DNA from: Brevirhabdus pacifica
GTDB taxonomy: Bacteria; Pseudomonadota; Alphaproteobacteria; Rhodobacterales; Rhodobacteraceae
DNA length: 64,000 bases
Assembly: GCF_002797755.1 (NCBI RefSeq)
Contig: NZ_PGFI01000012.1
Span: 421,489-485,488 of the forward strand
Direction of reading: 5' to 3'
This document shows, one piece after another, positions 28,112 through 37,591 of this stretch. Position 1 is the first letter of the stretch, and each line of letters starts with the position of its first letter. The notes beneath the pieces are model-generated. The model saw only the letters and a list, made by a program, of their open reading frames with translations, made no database searches and was not told the DNA's origin. The translations under genes were made by a program, and so were the position numbers.

Positions 28112-28283
28112 TCCCAGGTGAGCAAGGATCGGCGAACAGCCGCCGCCCCGGCAGACACCGGCGCTGACCGGCGTTGAGGGACAAGGGCCCTGCCGGTAGA
28201 TTTCTCCCCGAGGGTCCTTTTTACGCCAAGATCTCGTGCACCATGGCCCCCGATATGAAGAACATCCAAGGATACCCATTCCC

Positions 28284-28904
28284 ATGACCCGCGTGAAAAC
28301 CTTCGTCCTCTCCGGTATTGGCCTTGCGCTTGCCTCCACCTCGGCCATGGCCGTCACCTTCTCGGAGCTGGATGCCGATGGCAGCGGCAGCGTCGATGCG
28401 GCCGAGTTCTCGACCGCCTTTCCCGACGCCCCCGAGGGCAGCTTTGCCCAGTATGACGCAGATGGCGACGGGTCGATCAGCCAAACCGAGGCCGGCGGCG
28501 GCAGCGGCGATGGCGGCATCTCGTTTGGCGAGATCGACACCAACGACAACGGCGTTCTGGAGCCCGAGGAGATGAAGCATGTCTTCGGAGCCCGCGCCCA
28601 GGTCGCCCTTGCCAAATTCGACAAGGACGGCGACGGGGTGGTGACCCTGGACGAGGTCCGCTCCTCCGACGATCCGAAGGGTGAGCGCGGGCATCGCGAC
28701 GACAATCGCGGTGCGGAAAACCGCGGCGGCAAGCGGGGTGAGGACAATTCGGGCCGGGGCAACGCCTCGGACCGGTCTGACGATCGCGGCCGCGGTGGTC
28801 ACGGCAGCGACGATGCCGAGGAGGCGGAGGATCGCAGCGACGACAGCGGCCACGGCGGTGGTAACGGCAACGGCGGCGGCAATGGCGGTGGTCGCGACCG
28901 CTGA
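28284..28904 (+). CDS. exported EF-hand protein with Gly/Asp/Arg-rich tail
   Basis: 206 residues with a signal peptide (about 1-20, ASTSAMA). Four EF-hand-like loops follow: DADGSGSVDAAEF, DADGDGSISQTEA, DTNDNGVLEPEEM and DKDGDGVVTLDEV, with 1, 2 and 4 the most canonical Ca2+ sites. From about residue 135 the protein is low complexity (repeats of RGDDNRG, GHGGGNGNGGGNGGG type). It is likely a periplasmic or extracellular calcium-binding protein; the partner is unknown. Confidence 0.85.
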   Translation: MTRVKTFVLSGIGLALASTSAMAVTFSELDADGSGSVDAAEFSTAFPDAPEGSFAQYDADGDGSISQTEAGGGSGDGGISFGEIDTNDNGVLEPEEMKHVFGARAQVALAKFDKDGDGVVTLDEVRSSDDPKGERGHRDDNRGAENRGGKRGEDNSGRGNASDRSDDRGRGGHGSDDAEEAEDRSDDSGHGGGNGNGGGNGGGRDR

Positions 28905-28938
28905 TCCGGCCCGGGTTTCCGACCCACGCGGACATGAC

Positions 28939-28970
28939 AAGGCCCGCCGCGGAGAACGCGGCGGGCCTTT
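28939..28970. terminator. terminator, possibly bidirectional
   Basis: AAGGCCCGCCGCG and CGCGGCGGGCCTTT form a strong stem. It follows the EF-hand gene by 35 bases and lies 37 bases downstream of the convergent PRC-barrel stop. Confidence 0.8.
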
Positions 28971-29006
28971 GCATTGTGGGCAGAGCCTCTGGCAGCCTCG
29001 CCTGGA

Positions 29007-29366
29007 TTAGATCCAGTAGGGCGGCACGCCCCAGTGGGTGAACGTCTGCTCTTCCCAACGGCGGTCGCGCTGCCAGTCGTCGGGCCGGCGTGGTGCGCCC
29101 TCGATCTGTTCGCGGGTGATGTCGGTGACGAAACCGTCACGCTGGGTGTCGTAGTTCAGTTTGTTCCACGGCACGGGGTGGGCTTCCTCGCCCATGCCCA
29201 GGAAGCCGCCGAAATGCATCACGGCATAGGCCACCTTGCCGGATTTCTTGTCGATCATCAGATGGTCGATATGACCCAGCTCTTCGCCCGTGCGGCTGAA
29301 GACGCGGGTGCCGTTGACGTTGCTGGTCGAAACCAGCGGGTCCGCAATTCGCTCTTGGGTAGACAT
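29007..29366 (-). CDS. PRC-barrel domain protein
   Basis: 119 residues. The PRC-barrel pattern is clear: NGTRVFSRTGEELGHIDHLM, IDKKSGKVAYAVMHFGGFLG, EEAHPVPWNKLNYD, GFVTDITREQ. Stand-alone proteins of this type are stress-linked in many alphaproteobacteria but have no defined biochemical role. An EcfG-like promoter lies 34 bases upstream (29400-29425), supporting a stress role. AGGAGGAC precedes the ATG. Confidence 0.88.
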   Translation of the reverse strand: MSTQERIADPLVSTSNVNGTRVFSRTGEELGHIDHLMIDKKSGKVAYAVMHFGGFLGMGEEAHPVPWNKLNYDTQRDGFVTDITREQIEGAPRRPDDWQRDRRWEEQTFTHWGVPPYWI

Positions 29367-29399
29367 GTCGTCCTCCTTGGCTTGTATCGGTGAAGGACC

Positions 29400-29425
29400 A
29401 ACCGGCATCCCCGGCATGCTGTTCC
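29400..29425 (-). promoter_or_regulatory. EcfG-type promoter candidate for the PRC-barrel gene
   Basis: On the minus strand: GGAAC, 17 bases, GGTT, one mismatch to GGAAC-N16/17-CGTT. The position, 34 bases before the start codon of a protein class often in the general-stress regulon, strengthens it. Confidence 0.5.
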
Positions 29426-29566
29426 TGCCTTCGTGACCTCACCGCGCACCATCGGCGCAACTTGGCGCATGGCAGCTCGGCGAGGATACGCAGGAAAAAG
29501 GCGCCGCCCTTGGGGCGACGCCTTGGAATGGCAGGACGAAAGCGCCCCGGCCCGAACATGAGGCGA

Positions 29567-30283
29567 TCAGAGGCCGGCGGCGGTCCGGCGCACGGTCTCG
29601 ATCCGCTGGGAGTTCGCCGGGTGGCTGCCCAGGAAGCGGTCGCCGGGATCGGGGATGCGGGTGAAGAACTCGGCCCCCTTGACCGGGTCATAGCCCGCCC
29701 GCGCGGTGATGATCGTGCCCAATTCGTCGGCCTCAAGCTCCAGATCCTTGGAATAGCGGCGGGTGCCCACGGTGGCGCCGATCTGCTGGGCGGTGCGGAT
29801 CACCCCGTCGCTGGCCCCGGCGACCGAGGCCAGGATGCCACCCAGGATGGCGCCGGTCTGGGCGTTGGTCTGCTGGCGCGGCAGGTGACCGGCGATGTGG
29901 TGTGCCGTCTCGTGGCCCAGCACGAAGGCCAGCTCGTCGCGGTTGCGCGCATCCCCGATCAGCGCCAGCGTGAAGACCACGACCGGACGGCCGTCCTTGT
30001 CCACGGTCTGATAGGCGTTGGCGGGCTGGCCCGGGCGATCGTCCACGAGGATCGCGAAGTCGCAGTTGAGGCGGCGGTTGCGCTGGCGGCACTCGCGCTC
30101 GGCTACAGGCTCCACCTGCTGGACGACGGCGACGAAATTGTTGACCGCCGTGCGCGGCGAGATGCGGTCGGGGGTTGTCGTGGCGGTGGCACCGCCTCCG
30201 ACGCCGCCATCGCCCCGGGGGGCCACGGTGGTCACTTCGCAGGCAGTCAGGGCCATCAGGGCCACGAGGGGTAGAACGCGCAT
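29567..30283 (-). CDS. M48-family metalloprotease lipoprotein
   Basis: 238 residues. The lipobox LTAC (residues 13-16) predicts a lipid-anchored periplasmic protein. The zinc motif is HETAHH in FVLGHETAHHIAGH, with the third ligand region ELEADELGTIITARAGYDP, as in M48B/LoiP-like proteases that act in envelope quality control. C-terminal FLGSHPANSQRIETVRR is typical. The start at 30283 gives the lipoprotein signal; the open frame runs 92 codons further without one. Confidence 0.9.
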   Translation of the reverse strand: MRVLPLVALMALTACEVTTVAPRGDGGVGGGATATTTPDRISPRTAVNNFVAVVQQVEPVAERECRQRNRRLNCDFAILVDDRPGQPANAYQTVDKDGRPVVVFTLALIGDARNRDELAFVLGHETAHHIAGHLPRQQTNAQTGAILGGILASVAGASDGVIRTAQQIGATVGTRRYSKDLELEADELGTIITARAGYDPVKGAEFFTRIPDPGDRFLGSHPANSQRIETVRRTAAGL

Positions 30284-30497
30284 GAAATCTGTCTCCGTCT
30301 GTTGGCGGTGGCCGGACGCCGGCCGGTCCTCTTTGCGGGGGAAGCGCCAGGCCGGGGCCAGGCCGCTTCCTGCGGGGCTTTCGCGCACCCCGACGTCCGC
30401 CCAACGCCCGCAGGTGCCGTTTGGTTGCGCAGCGCGTTCAATAGTTTGCCCCGCCTTGGTGCTTCCCATCCCGCGCGCCGCCCCATAGACTGATCCC

Positions 30498-30749
30498 ATG
30501 TTTACAATCGAGCATGAATTCGACGCGACGGTCGTCACCCTGATGGATGAGAACGCCACTCATCTCCAGGAGGACGTGACCATCAACGCCTTCGACGACG
30601 TGGTCACGATCGAACAGCTGGATCCGCGCACCGACCGGATCCAGAAGGTCACCCTGTCGATGCAGATGCTGCGCGACCTGGGTGCGGCCCTGGACCTGCC
30701 CGAAGGGGTCTATCGGCTGTCGCCCGGCAGTGGCGACCAATCGCGCTGA
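30498..30749 (+). CDS. conserved small protein of unknown function
   Basis: 83 residues, acidic, with alternating beta-type sequence (EHEFDATVVTLMDENATHLQ, DVVTIEQLDPRTDRIQKVTL) and a C-terminal LDLPEGVYRL. No domain is recognised, but codon use is host-like and the sequence is not repetitive, so a real gene is likely. It ends 99 bases before the deacetylase-like gene on the same strand. Confidence 0.65.
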   Translation: MFTIEHEFDATVVTLMDENATHLQEDVTINAFDDVVTIEQLDPRTDRIQKVTLSMQMLRDLGAALDLPEGVYRLSPGSGDQSR

Positions 30750-30848
30750 GAGGGCGTGACAAACCGCCCCCGAGGCGGTTTCATCGCGCCCGGGGCCGGC
30801 CCTGTAGAGCGTCGGCCGAACACCACGTGCGAGCAGGAGCATGGGCCA

Positions 30849-31961
30849 ATGAAAACCGGTTTCTTCTATGATGAGCTGTGCTTCTGGCACAGCGGCGGCA
30901 ACTACGCCTTCACCATGCAGGTGGGCGGACCCGGCGGCGGGCTGGTGCAGCCCTCGATGGGGGGCCTGCCCGAGAACCCCGAGACCAAGCGGCGCCTGAA
31001 GAACCTGGTCGAGGTGACGGGGCTGATGGCCGAGCTGGATGTCCGCCACGGCCAGGCCGCCACCGAGGAGGAACTGGCCCGCGTCCACCCCCGCGACTTC
31101 CTGAATCGCTTCCGCGCCCTGTCGAACGATATCGGCGGCGAGCTGGGGTTGCGCACGCCCTTCGCCAAGGGCGGGTTCGACATCGCGGCCCTCTCGGCCG
31201 GTCTGGCCCGCAGCGCGCTTTTCTCGGTCCTGCGCGGCCAGCATGACAACGCCTACGCCCTCTCGCGCCCGCCAGGTCATCACTGTCTGCCGGAATTTCC
31301 CAACGGGTTCTGCCTGCTGGCCAATATCGCCATCGCGATCGAGGCCGCCCTGGCCGAGGGCCTGACCGAGCGTATCGCCGTCGTCGACTGGGACGTGCAC
31401 CACGGCAACGGGACCGAGGCGATCTTCTACGACCGGGACGACGTGCTGACGATCTCGGTCCACCAGGACCGCAACTACCCGATCGACACCGGCGACGCGG
31501 CCGACATCGGTGCCGGCCGGGGCGAAGGGTTCAACATGAACATCCCCCTGCCCGCCGGATCGGGCCATGCCACCTACATGGCGGCCATGGACCATCTGGT
31601 GATCCCCGCCCTCGAAAGGTTCCAGCCCGACGCGATCATCGTCGCCTGCGGCTTCGACGCGGCGGCGGTGGATCCGCTGGGCCGGATGCTTTGCACCGCC
31701 GAGACCTTCCGCGCCATGACCGAGCGGATGGTCGAGGCGGCCGATCTGCTGTGTGCGGGGCGGCTGACCCTGGTCCACGAGGGCGGCTATTCCGAGGCCT
31801 ACGTGCCCTTCTGCGGCCATGCAGTCCTGGCCGAGATGTCGGGCAGCGCCATCCGCGCCCCCGACCCGCTGGCCGACATGTTCGCCGCCCGCCAGCCCCG
31901 GGGCGCGACCCGGCGCTTCCTTGATGCCCATATCGACGAGCTGCGGGCGCATTTCTTCTGA
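30849..31961 (+). CDS. histone-deacetylase-family amidohydrolase (class II)
   Basis: 370 residues. Zn-enzyme motifs: RPPGHHC (His144, His145, charge relay), DWDVHHGNGT (Asp182 and His184 as Zn ligands), SVHQDRNYP and CGFDAAAVDPLGRM (third ligand Asp). Bacterial members deacetylate acetylpolyamines or other small N-acetyl compounds, and some act on proteins; the substrate cannot be told from sequence. The next gene is a nitroreductase 128 bases on. Confidence 0.92.
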   Translation: MKTGFFYDELCFWHSGGNYAFTMQVGGPGGGLVQPSMGGLPENPETKRRLKNLVEVTGLMAELDVRHGQAATEEELARVHPRDFLNRFRALSNDIGGELGLRTPFAKGGFDIAALSAGLARSALFSVLRGQHDNAYALSRPPGHHCLPEFPNGFCLLANIAIAIEAALAEGLTERIAVVDWDVHHGNGTEAIFYDRDDVLTISVHQDRNYPIDTGDAADIGAGRGEGFNMNIPLPAGSGHATYMAAMDHLVIPALERFQPDAIIVACGFDAAAVDPLGRMLCTAETFRAMTERMVEAADLLCAGRLTLVHEGGYSEAYVPFCGHAVLAEMSGSAIRAPDPLADMFAARQPRGATRRFLDAHIDELRAHFF

Positions 31962-32089
31962 GGGGCGCGCCCGCCTCCGCCCCGCCCCGCGCTCCCGCGC
32001 CCTTGACCCCGGCGCCTGAAACCACGATCTCGGTGCAGGGCCCCGCCGGCACGCGCGCGGGTCCTGCCAAGACAAAGCAAAGGACGCCG

Positions 32090-32668
32090 ATGCCCCAGCC
32101 CGATTCCGCCGCCCTGCATTTCCTGATGACCCGCCGGTCGCGCCCCGCGAAGACCCTGCGCGCCCCCGGCCCTTCGCGGGCCGAGCTGCTGCCGCTGCTG
32201 ACCGCCGCCGCGCGCACCCCCGATCACGGCAAGCTGGAGCCTTGGCGTTTCATGGTGCTGACCAAGCCGGCCCTGGTGCGGCTTGCGGAACTGGTGGCCG
32301 GGATTGGCCCCGACTCCGGCCTCGGCCCCGATCAGATCGCCAAGATGGAAGCTCAGTTCGCCACCGCCGAGGTGGTTGTCGCCGTCATCGCCTGCCCCGT
32401 GCCCTCGGACAAGGTCCCGGCGATCGAGCAGACCCTGTCTGCCGGTGCCGTGTGCCTCTCGCTGCTCAACGCCGCGCTGGCGGCGGGCTGGGGCGCCAAC
32501 TGGCTGACCGGCTGGGCCAGCCATGACCGGCGCTTCATGACCGAGGGGCTGGGCCTGGCCGAAGAGGAATACGTCGCAGGCTTCATCCATATCGGCACCG
32601 AGACCGTCGCCCCGCCCGAGCGTCCGCGCCCGAACCTGGACGCCAAGGTCACCTGGGTCGAGGAATGA
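32090..32668 (+). CDS. nitroreductase-family flavoprotein (YdjA-like)
   Basis: 192 residues. MTRRSRPAKTLRAPGPSRAE, ARTPDHGKLEPWRFMVL and NAALAAGWGANWLTGW match the compact YdjA branch of FMN nitroreductases, which use NAD(P)H to reduce nitro compounds or quinones. The natural substrate is unknown. Its stop overlaps the EI24 gene start by ATGA, so the two are coupled. Confidence 0.9.
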   Translation: MPQPDSAALHFLMTRRSRPAKTLRAPGPSRAELLPLLTAAARTPDHGKLEPWRFMVLTKPALVRLAELVAGIGPDSGLGPDQIAKMEAQFATAEVVVAVIACPVPSDKVPAIEQTLSAGAVCLSLLNAALAAGWGANWLTGWASHDRRFMTEGLGLAEEEYVAGFIHIGTETVAPPERPRPNLDAKVTWVEE

Positions 32669-33372
32669 TCTTCACCGCATTTGCCCGCGCCCTGGCGCAG
32701 CTTGGCGACCGGCCCTTCCGCCGGACGCTGCTGCTGGGCCTTGGCCTGACGCTGGCGCTGCTGGCCGGGGCAACGGTGCTGTTCGTCGGTGGCATCGAAT
32801 GGCTGACCCCCGACAGCTTCACCCTGCCCTGGATCGGCGAGATCACCTGGATCGACAACATCGCCTCGGTCGCGGGCGTGTTGCTGATGCTGGCGCTGTC
32901 GGTCTTTCTGATGGTGCCGGTGGCGGCGGCCTTTACCGGCCTGTTCCTCGACGACGTGGCCGACGCGGTCGAGGCTCGTCACTACCCCGAACTGGAACCC
33001 GCCCGCCGCATCGGCATGCTTGAGGGGCTGCGCGACGCGCTGTCGTTCCTGGGGGTGCTGATCGCGGTGAACCTCGTGGCGCTGGTGATCTACCTGCTGC
33101 TGGCGCCGGCGGCGCCCTTCGTCTTCTGGGCGGTGAACGGCTTCTTGCTGGGGCGGGAGTATTACCAGATGGTGGCGATCCGCAGGCTTGGCCGCGAAGG
33201 CGCCCGCCGGGCCCGTCGCCGCCACACGGGCACGATATGGCTTGCCGGCGCGCTGATGGCGGTGCCGCTGACGGTTCCGGTGGTCAACCTGTTGGTGCCG
33301 ATCCTGGGAGCGGCAAGCTTCACCCACCTCTTCCACATGCTGGAACAGCGCGACGCGCGCCGCCGGGGTTAA
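32665..33372 (+). CDS. EI24-domain (CysZ-like) membrane protein
   Basis: 235 residues with about four to six hydrophobic segments and the EI24/CysZ pattern (FMVPVAAAFTGLFLDDVADAVE, FVFWAVNGFLLGREYYQMVA, VPVVNLLVPILGAASFTHLF). CysZ is a sulfate permease, but alphaproteobacterial members of this domain family are distant and their substrate is not established. Translationally coupled to the nitroreductase gene. Confidence 0.85.
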   Translation: MIFTAFARALAQLGDRPFRRTLLLGLGLTLALLAGATVLFVGGIEWLTPDSFTLPWIGEITWIDNIASVAGVLLMLALSVFLMVPVAAAFTGLFLDDVADAVEARHYPELEPARRIGMLEGLRDALSFLGVLIAVNLVALVIYLLLAPAAPFVFWAVNGFLLGREYYQMVAIRRLGREGARRARRRHTGTIWLAGALMAVPLTVPVVNLLVPILGAASFTHLFHMLEQRDARRRG

Positions 33373-33396
33373 GCCCGGCGGCCGCCGTCGGATCGA

Positions 33397-33684
33397 TCAG
33401 AACGGATCGTCGGCCGAGGGTCCGAAGCGGTGGAAAAGGTCGAAATCCTCCAAGCCGATCACGCCCGACAGGATCACCCCCATCAGCAGCAGCCACAGCG
33501 GCACCGACACGATGGTCGCCAGGATGAAGCTGCGCTTCACATGGGGCTGCGCCGGGGCCGAGGCCGGGGTGCCGGGGGTGACGTCGCCCGCGTCTCCCTG
33601 GCTTTTGAAACGGATGGGCAGCAGGATCAGCAGCGACAGGAACCACAGGACCGCCAACAGGACGATGGATGAGGTGATGGACAT
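33397..33684 (-). CDS. DUF1467 membrane protein
   Basis: 95 residues, two membrane helices (about 5-22 and 52-74) separated by a polar loop, and an acidic C-terminus (FDLFHRFGPSADDPF). The DUF1467 family is of unknown function. It follows mce after 3 bases; this pairing recurs in alphaproteobacteria, hinting at shared regulation rather than shared chemistry. Confidence 0.85.
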   Translation of the reverse strand: MSITSSIVLLAVLWFLSLLILLPIRFKSQGDAGDVTPGTPASAPAQPHVKRSFILATIVSVPLWLLLMGVILSGVIGLEDFDLFHRFGPSADDPF

Positions 33685-33687
33685 GGC

Positions 33688-34092
<405 letters not shown>

Positions 34093-34288
34093 GCCAGAAC
34101 TCCTTTTCGCAATGCCCGAGTTATGTTCGCCGCCGCGCCCGGGCGCAAGGGGCGCATCCGCGCACGCCTGCACGAGCCGTGGCGTCACCGCCCCCTTCCC
34201 GAGGCCCCGCGGCGCGTTCGAGCATTCACCGGATGGTAAGCCGACTCGGTTCTGATCGGGACTTGGCAATGGGATAACGGGGGCAGAC

Positions 34289-35335
34289 ATGACGGCGAAG
34301 GTCATTGAATGGACGGGTCCGGCGAAGGGCACGTATGGAGCGGCTGGAGACGGGCACACGCCGGAACGCTCGGGGGAATGCCCGGGTGACAAAGCGGTTG
34401 GTGCCGACGGGGAGCGTTTGGTGCGCCCCGCTCCGCACCCGCCGGGGGCCCTGCCCCACAGCGTCACGATCCTTCTGGTCGAAGACAGCCGCTGCGCCTC
34501 GGACGCGATCCGCCGGCTTTGCCAGGCCAGCGGCATACGGGTCAGGCGCGCCGATTGCCTGAAATCCGCACGGCGGCATCTCGCGACATACCGGCCGGCG
34601 CTGGTCATCGTGGACATCGGCCTGCCCGACGGATCCGGCCTCGACCTGGTGGCAGAGCTGCGCCAGCAGCCCACCTGCCCCGCCATCATCGCCACCAGCG
34701 GCGACGACACCCGCATGAAGGAGGCGCTGATCGGCGGCGCGGATGGCTTCGTGGCCAAGCCCTTCGGCTCCCTCGCCGCCTTCCAGCGGATCCTGCGCAA
34801 CAGCCTGCCACCCGAAAGCGCCGCCGCCTGCCGCTTCACCGCGCTGGAGCGGGGTGATCCGATCGTCGAAAGCATCTCCGCGCGGCATGGCACGTATCCT
34901 GCAACCGGACGAGCGCCAGGCACGGCACCTGCCGCCCTTCCCGACGCGGCATCTCGGACAAGCGGCCGGATCCCCGGAACCGCGCAGACCACGCGCCAAG
35001 CAACGGCAGACCGGGGCGTTTCGGTTGTCAAAGTCGCACCGGTCACGGGGCCTGCGCCGACCGACCGGCCTGTGCCCTCCGCCAGCGCCCACTGCGGCCA
35101 AGCACCCGATCAGCTGACGTTTCGTGACGATCTTCGTCAGGCCAGGCGGCTCATCCACCGGCCCGGAGAGGCCCATCTTCCCTACGTGGCGCAATTCGTC
35201 GGCGGGCTGGCCCTCATCAGCGCCGACGCGGAGCTGGGCCGCGCCGCCCGCGATCTCGCGCGGGCCGGCCGGTCCAGCCTTCCCGCCCTTGAGCAGGCCA
35301 TCCACGAGCGATTGGAGAAACCCCCTCTGATCTAG
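34289..35335 (+). CDS. response regulator with long linker
   Basis: 348 residues. The first 57 are polar and unlike any domain. A receiver domain follows (about 58-175): acidic pocket Glu65/Asp66, phospho-acceptor Asp109 in VIVDIGLPDGSG, Thr/Ser in ATSGDD and Lys157 in FVAKPFGS. A 100-residue Ala/Pro/Thr-rich linker leads to a helical C-terminal module (about 275-348, DDLRQARRLIHRPGEAHLPY) that could resemble an Hpt fold but has no obvious phosphorylatable His context. No DNA-binding domain and no kinase gene are adjacent. Confidence 0.78.
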   Translation: MTAKVIEWTGPAKGTYGAAGDGHTPERSGECPGDKAVGADGERLVRPAPHPPGALPHSVTILLVEDSRCASDAIRRLCQASGIRVRRADCLKSARRHLATYRPALVIVDIGLPDGSGLDLVAELRQQPTCPAIIATSGDDTRMKEALIGGADGFVAKPFGSLAAFQRILRNSLPPESAAACRFTALERGDPIVESISARHGTYPATGRAPGTAPAALPDAASRTSGRIPGTAQTTRQATADRGVSVVKVAPVTGPAPTDRPVPSASAHCGQAPDQLTFRDDLRQARRLIHRPGEAHLPYVAQFVGGLALISADAELGRAARDLARAGRSSLPALEQAIHERLEKPPLI

Positions 35336-35535
35336 CGGATGAAGGCCCCGCGCACCTGGCCGCGCAGTAAGGAGTAAGGTGCCGTGCCTCCCAAGGGGCC
35401 TACGGGCCACAGTCTTGTCGCCGAAGATGCCGACCGTGGGGCATCGCATGAGGGACCTTCGAGGTAGGGCGTCCTTCGGCCCGCCGAGGGCCAGTCAGGC
35501 GGCAAGTCAGGCACCCCCCCCCGCGCCGACCGGTC

Positions 35536-36264
35536 CTATCGCGCCAGGTCGCGCAGCATCGGATCGGAGGAGACACGGACCAGGGAGGTCAGGTTGCCCA
35601 GGCGCTCACGCTGGCGGCCCGTCGCACCAAAGTTGGCGGGCTCCAGCCAGGCGCGAAAGGCCTCTTCCAGCGCCGACCAGTCCTTGTCGATCGCCGCGAA
35701 CCAGGCCGTGTCCCGGTTGCGCCCGCGCACGACATTGGCCTGGCGAAACGTGCCCTCGTAGCTTAGGCCCAGCCGCTCGGCGGCACGGCGCGAGGCGAGG
35801 TTGGTGGCGTCGCATTTCCATTCCAGCCGGCGGTAGCCGGCGCCGAAGGCCCAGCGCATCATCAGGTAGAAGACCTCGGTCGCCGCCGCCGTCTGCCGCA
35901 ACTCCGGGGAAAACGCGACGTGGCCGATCTCCAGGCTGCCGCTCTCGGGCTTGATGCGCAGAAAGCTTGCCACGCCGGTGCAACGCCCCTCGGCCAGGTC
36001 GCGCACCGCGTAGAACAGCGGGTCCTCTCCGGATGCGAACTCCCGCACCCAGCGGTGGTAGCCCGCGGCCGAGGCGAAGGGCCCATAGGGCAGGTAATCC
36101 CACATGGCAGTATCGCGGGAGAAGGCGCGGTGCAGCTCGGCCGCGTGGCGGTCGGCGTCCATCGGCTCCAGCCGGACCAGTCGCCCCTCGAGCGGCTCGC
36201 GCCGCGGCGCGGGCGGCGCGTTCCAGCGCGGCAGCGCCTCGTCCAGTCGTCGATCTTCCTGCAT
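35536..36264 (-). CDS. GNAT-family N-acetyltransferase (RimJ/RimL type)
   Basis: 242 residues. RLVRLEPMDADRHAAELHRAF, the GYHRWVREF region, EIGHVAFSPELRQTAAATEV (acetyl-CoA binding V/I-x-x-x-x-Q/R) and LEWKCDATNLASRRAAERLG are typical of Acetyltransf_3 members that acetylate protein N-termini or small molecules. The substrate is unknown. The 200 bases between it and the response regulator show nothing. Confidence 0.88.
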   Translation of the reverse strand: MQEDRRLDEALPRWNAPPAPRREPLEGRLVRLEPMDADRHAAELHRAFSRDTAMWDYLPYGPFASAAGYHRWVREFASGEDPLFYAVRDLAEGRCTGVASFLRIKPESGSLEIGHVAFSPELRQTAAATEVFYLMMRWAFGAGYRRLEWKCDATNLASRRAAERLGLSYEGTFRQANVVRGRNRDTAWFAAIDKDWSALEEAFRAWLEPANFGATGRQRERLGNLTSLVRVSSDPMLRDLAR

Positions 36265-36353
36265 CCCGCCCCCGTTCCGTCGTGGCGCATCCTCGTGGCG
36301 TGGGCGAATCCTTACCCGCGCATGTCGCCATGGCAAGAACCGATCCCGCCCGT

Positions 36354-37574
36354 TCAGGCAAGAATTCCCGGATCCGCGCCCAGTTCCAGCCCCGGAAAGA
36401 TCACGTCCTCGACCGCGCCACGGTCAAGCCCGTAAAGCCCCCGCAGCGCCCAGCCCGCGTAGGCGCGCACGTCCCGCGTCGGCCGCAGGTCGCGGCGATC
36501 CAGCAAGGCGCTTTCGCCCAGGCCGGGCCACTCGCCGTGAACCCGCGCCCCCGAGAGGGCACCGCCGGCCATCACCAGAACGCCGCCCGTGCCGTGATCC
36601 GTGCCGCCCGATCCGTTCTCGACCACGGTGCGCCCGAACTCGGTCATGGCCAGCACGGTGGTCCGCCCCCAGACGGGGCCGAGACGGTCGCGCAGGGCCA
36701 GGATCGCGGCGTTCAGCCGCTTGGCAGCATTGCGCAGCCCGCGCCCCTGGTTCTGGTGGGTGTCCCAGCCGTTGATCGAGAAGGCGGCGATGCGCGTGTC
36801 CTCCAGCAGCCGGTCGGCGGCAAAGCTGGCCAGGGCATCGGGGGCCTCCTCGCGGCGGGCGGCGGCGGCCATCTCGCCCAGTGCCATCGCGCCGCCGGCA
36901 TAGCCCCCGTCCAAGGAACCCATATCGAGCCCCTCGGCCAGGGCCATCGCCTCGGCGGCGGCCTCGCGGAAGAGGGGATCGTCGTGATAGACCTCCTCCA
37001 ACAGGCGCTGGCTGCGGGGCGACAGGTTCAGCCGGGTGGCGGGCGACCAGCTGGGCACCGACAGGTCACCGTCAAGGATCCGCATGTTGGCGCGCCCCAC
37101 CGCGAAGGCGGTCTGGGCCGACAGGCCCGGCGTCACCTGCAGCATCCGGTTCAGCCAGCCCTGGCGGGCCAGGGCACCGCCCACGTCGGGCCCGGTCCCG
37201 GCCTCGAGAAGGTCCTGGCCGTCGAAATGGCTACGCCGCTGGCGATAGGGGGTCGAAACCGCGTGGGCAAAGGCCAGCTCTCCCTTGCGCCAGAGCGGCA
37301 TCAAGGGCGCGAAGGACCCGTTCAGCGCGAAGAACCCGTCAAGATCCTCGGCCCCCGCATCGGGCCCCGCCAGCAGGTTCGGGCGGTAACGCGAAAGCCG
37401 CGCATCGCCATAGGGTTGCACCATGTCGGTCCCGTCCAGCCCGCCGCGCAGCACGATCACCACCAGGCGGTTGTCGGTCGGGGCACTGGCCAGGGTGACG
37501 CTGGTCAGGAAGGGATGCGCCGCCGCCGAACAGCCAAGCAGCGCGCCCGATTTCAGAAAACTGCGTCTGTCCAT
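36354..37574 (-). CDS. DUF1501 exported protein
   Basis: 406 residues. A Tat-like signal (MDRRSFLKSGALLGCSAAAH) begins a sulfatase-like/alkaline-phosphatase-fold DUF1501 protein: VVIVLRGGLDGTDMVQPYGD, GWDTHQNQG, MTEFGRTVVENGSGGTDHGTG. Such proteins are nearly always paired with DUF1800 proteins, as here (the DUF1800 gene ends 17 bases upstream). Function unknown; a periplasmic or surface role is inferred from the signal. Confidence 0.92.
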   Translation of the reverse strand: MDRRSFLKSGALLGCSAAAHPFLTSVTLASAPTDNRLVVIVLRGGLDGTDMVQPYGDARLSRYRPNLLAGPDAGAEDLDGFFALNGSFAPLMPLWRKGELAFAHAVSTPYRQRRSHFDGQDLLEAGTGPDVGGALARQGWLNRMLQVTPGLSAQTAFAVGRANMRILDGDLSVPSWSPATRLNLSPRSQRLLEEVYHDDPLFREAAAEAMALAEGLDMGSLDGGYAGGAMALGEMAAAARREEAPDALASFAADRLLEDTRIAAFSINGWDTHQNQGRGLRNAAKRLNAAILALRDRLGPVWGRTTVLAMTEFGRTVVENGSGGTDHGTGGVLVMAGGALSGARVHGEWPGLGESALLDRRDLRPTRDVRAYAGWALRGLYGLDRGAVEDVIFPGLELGADPGILA

Positions 37575-37591
37575 CTGCCTCTCCTTGCCGC

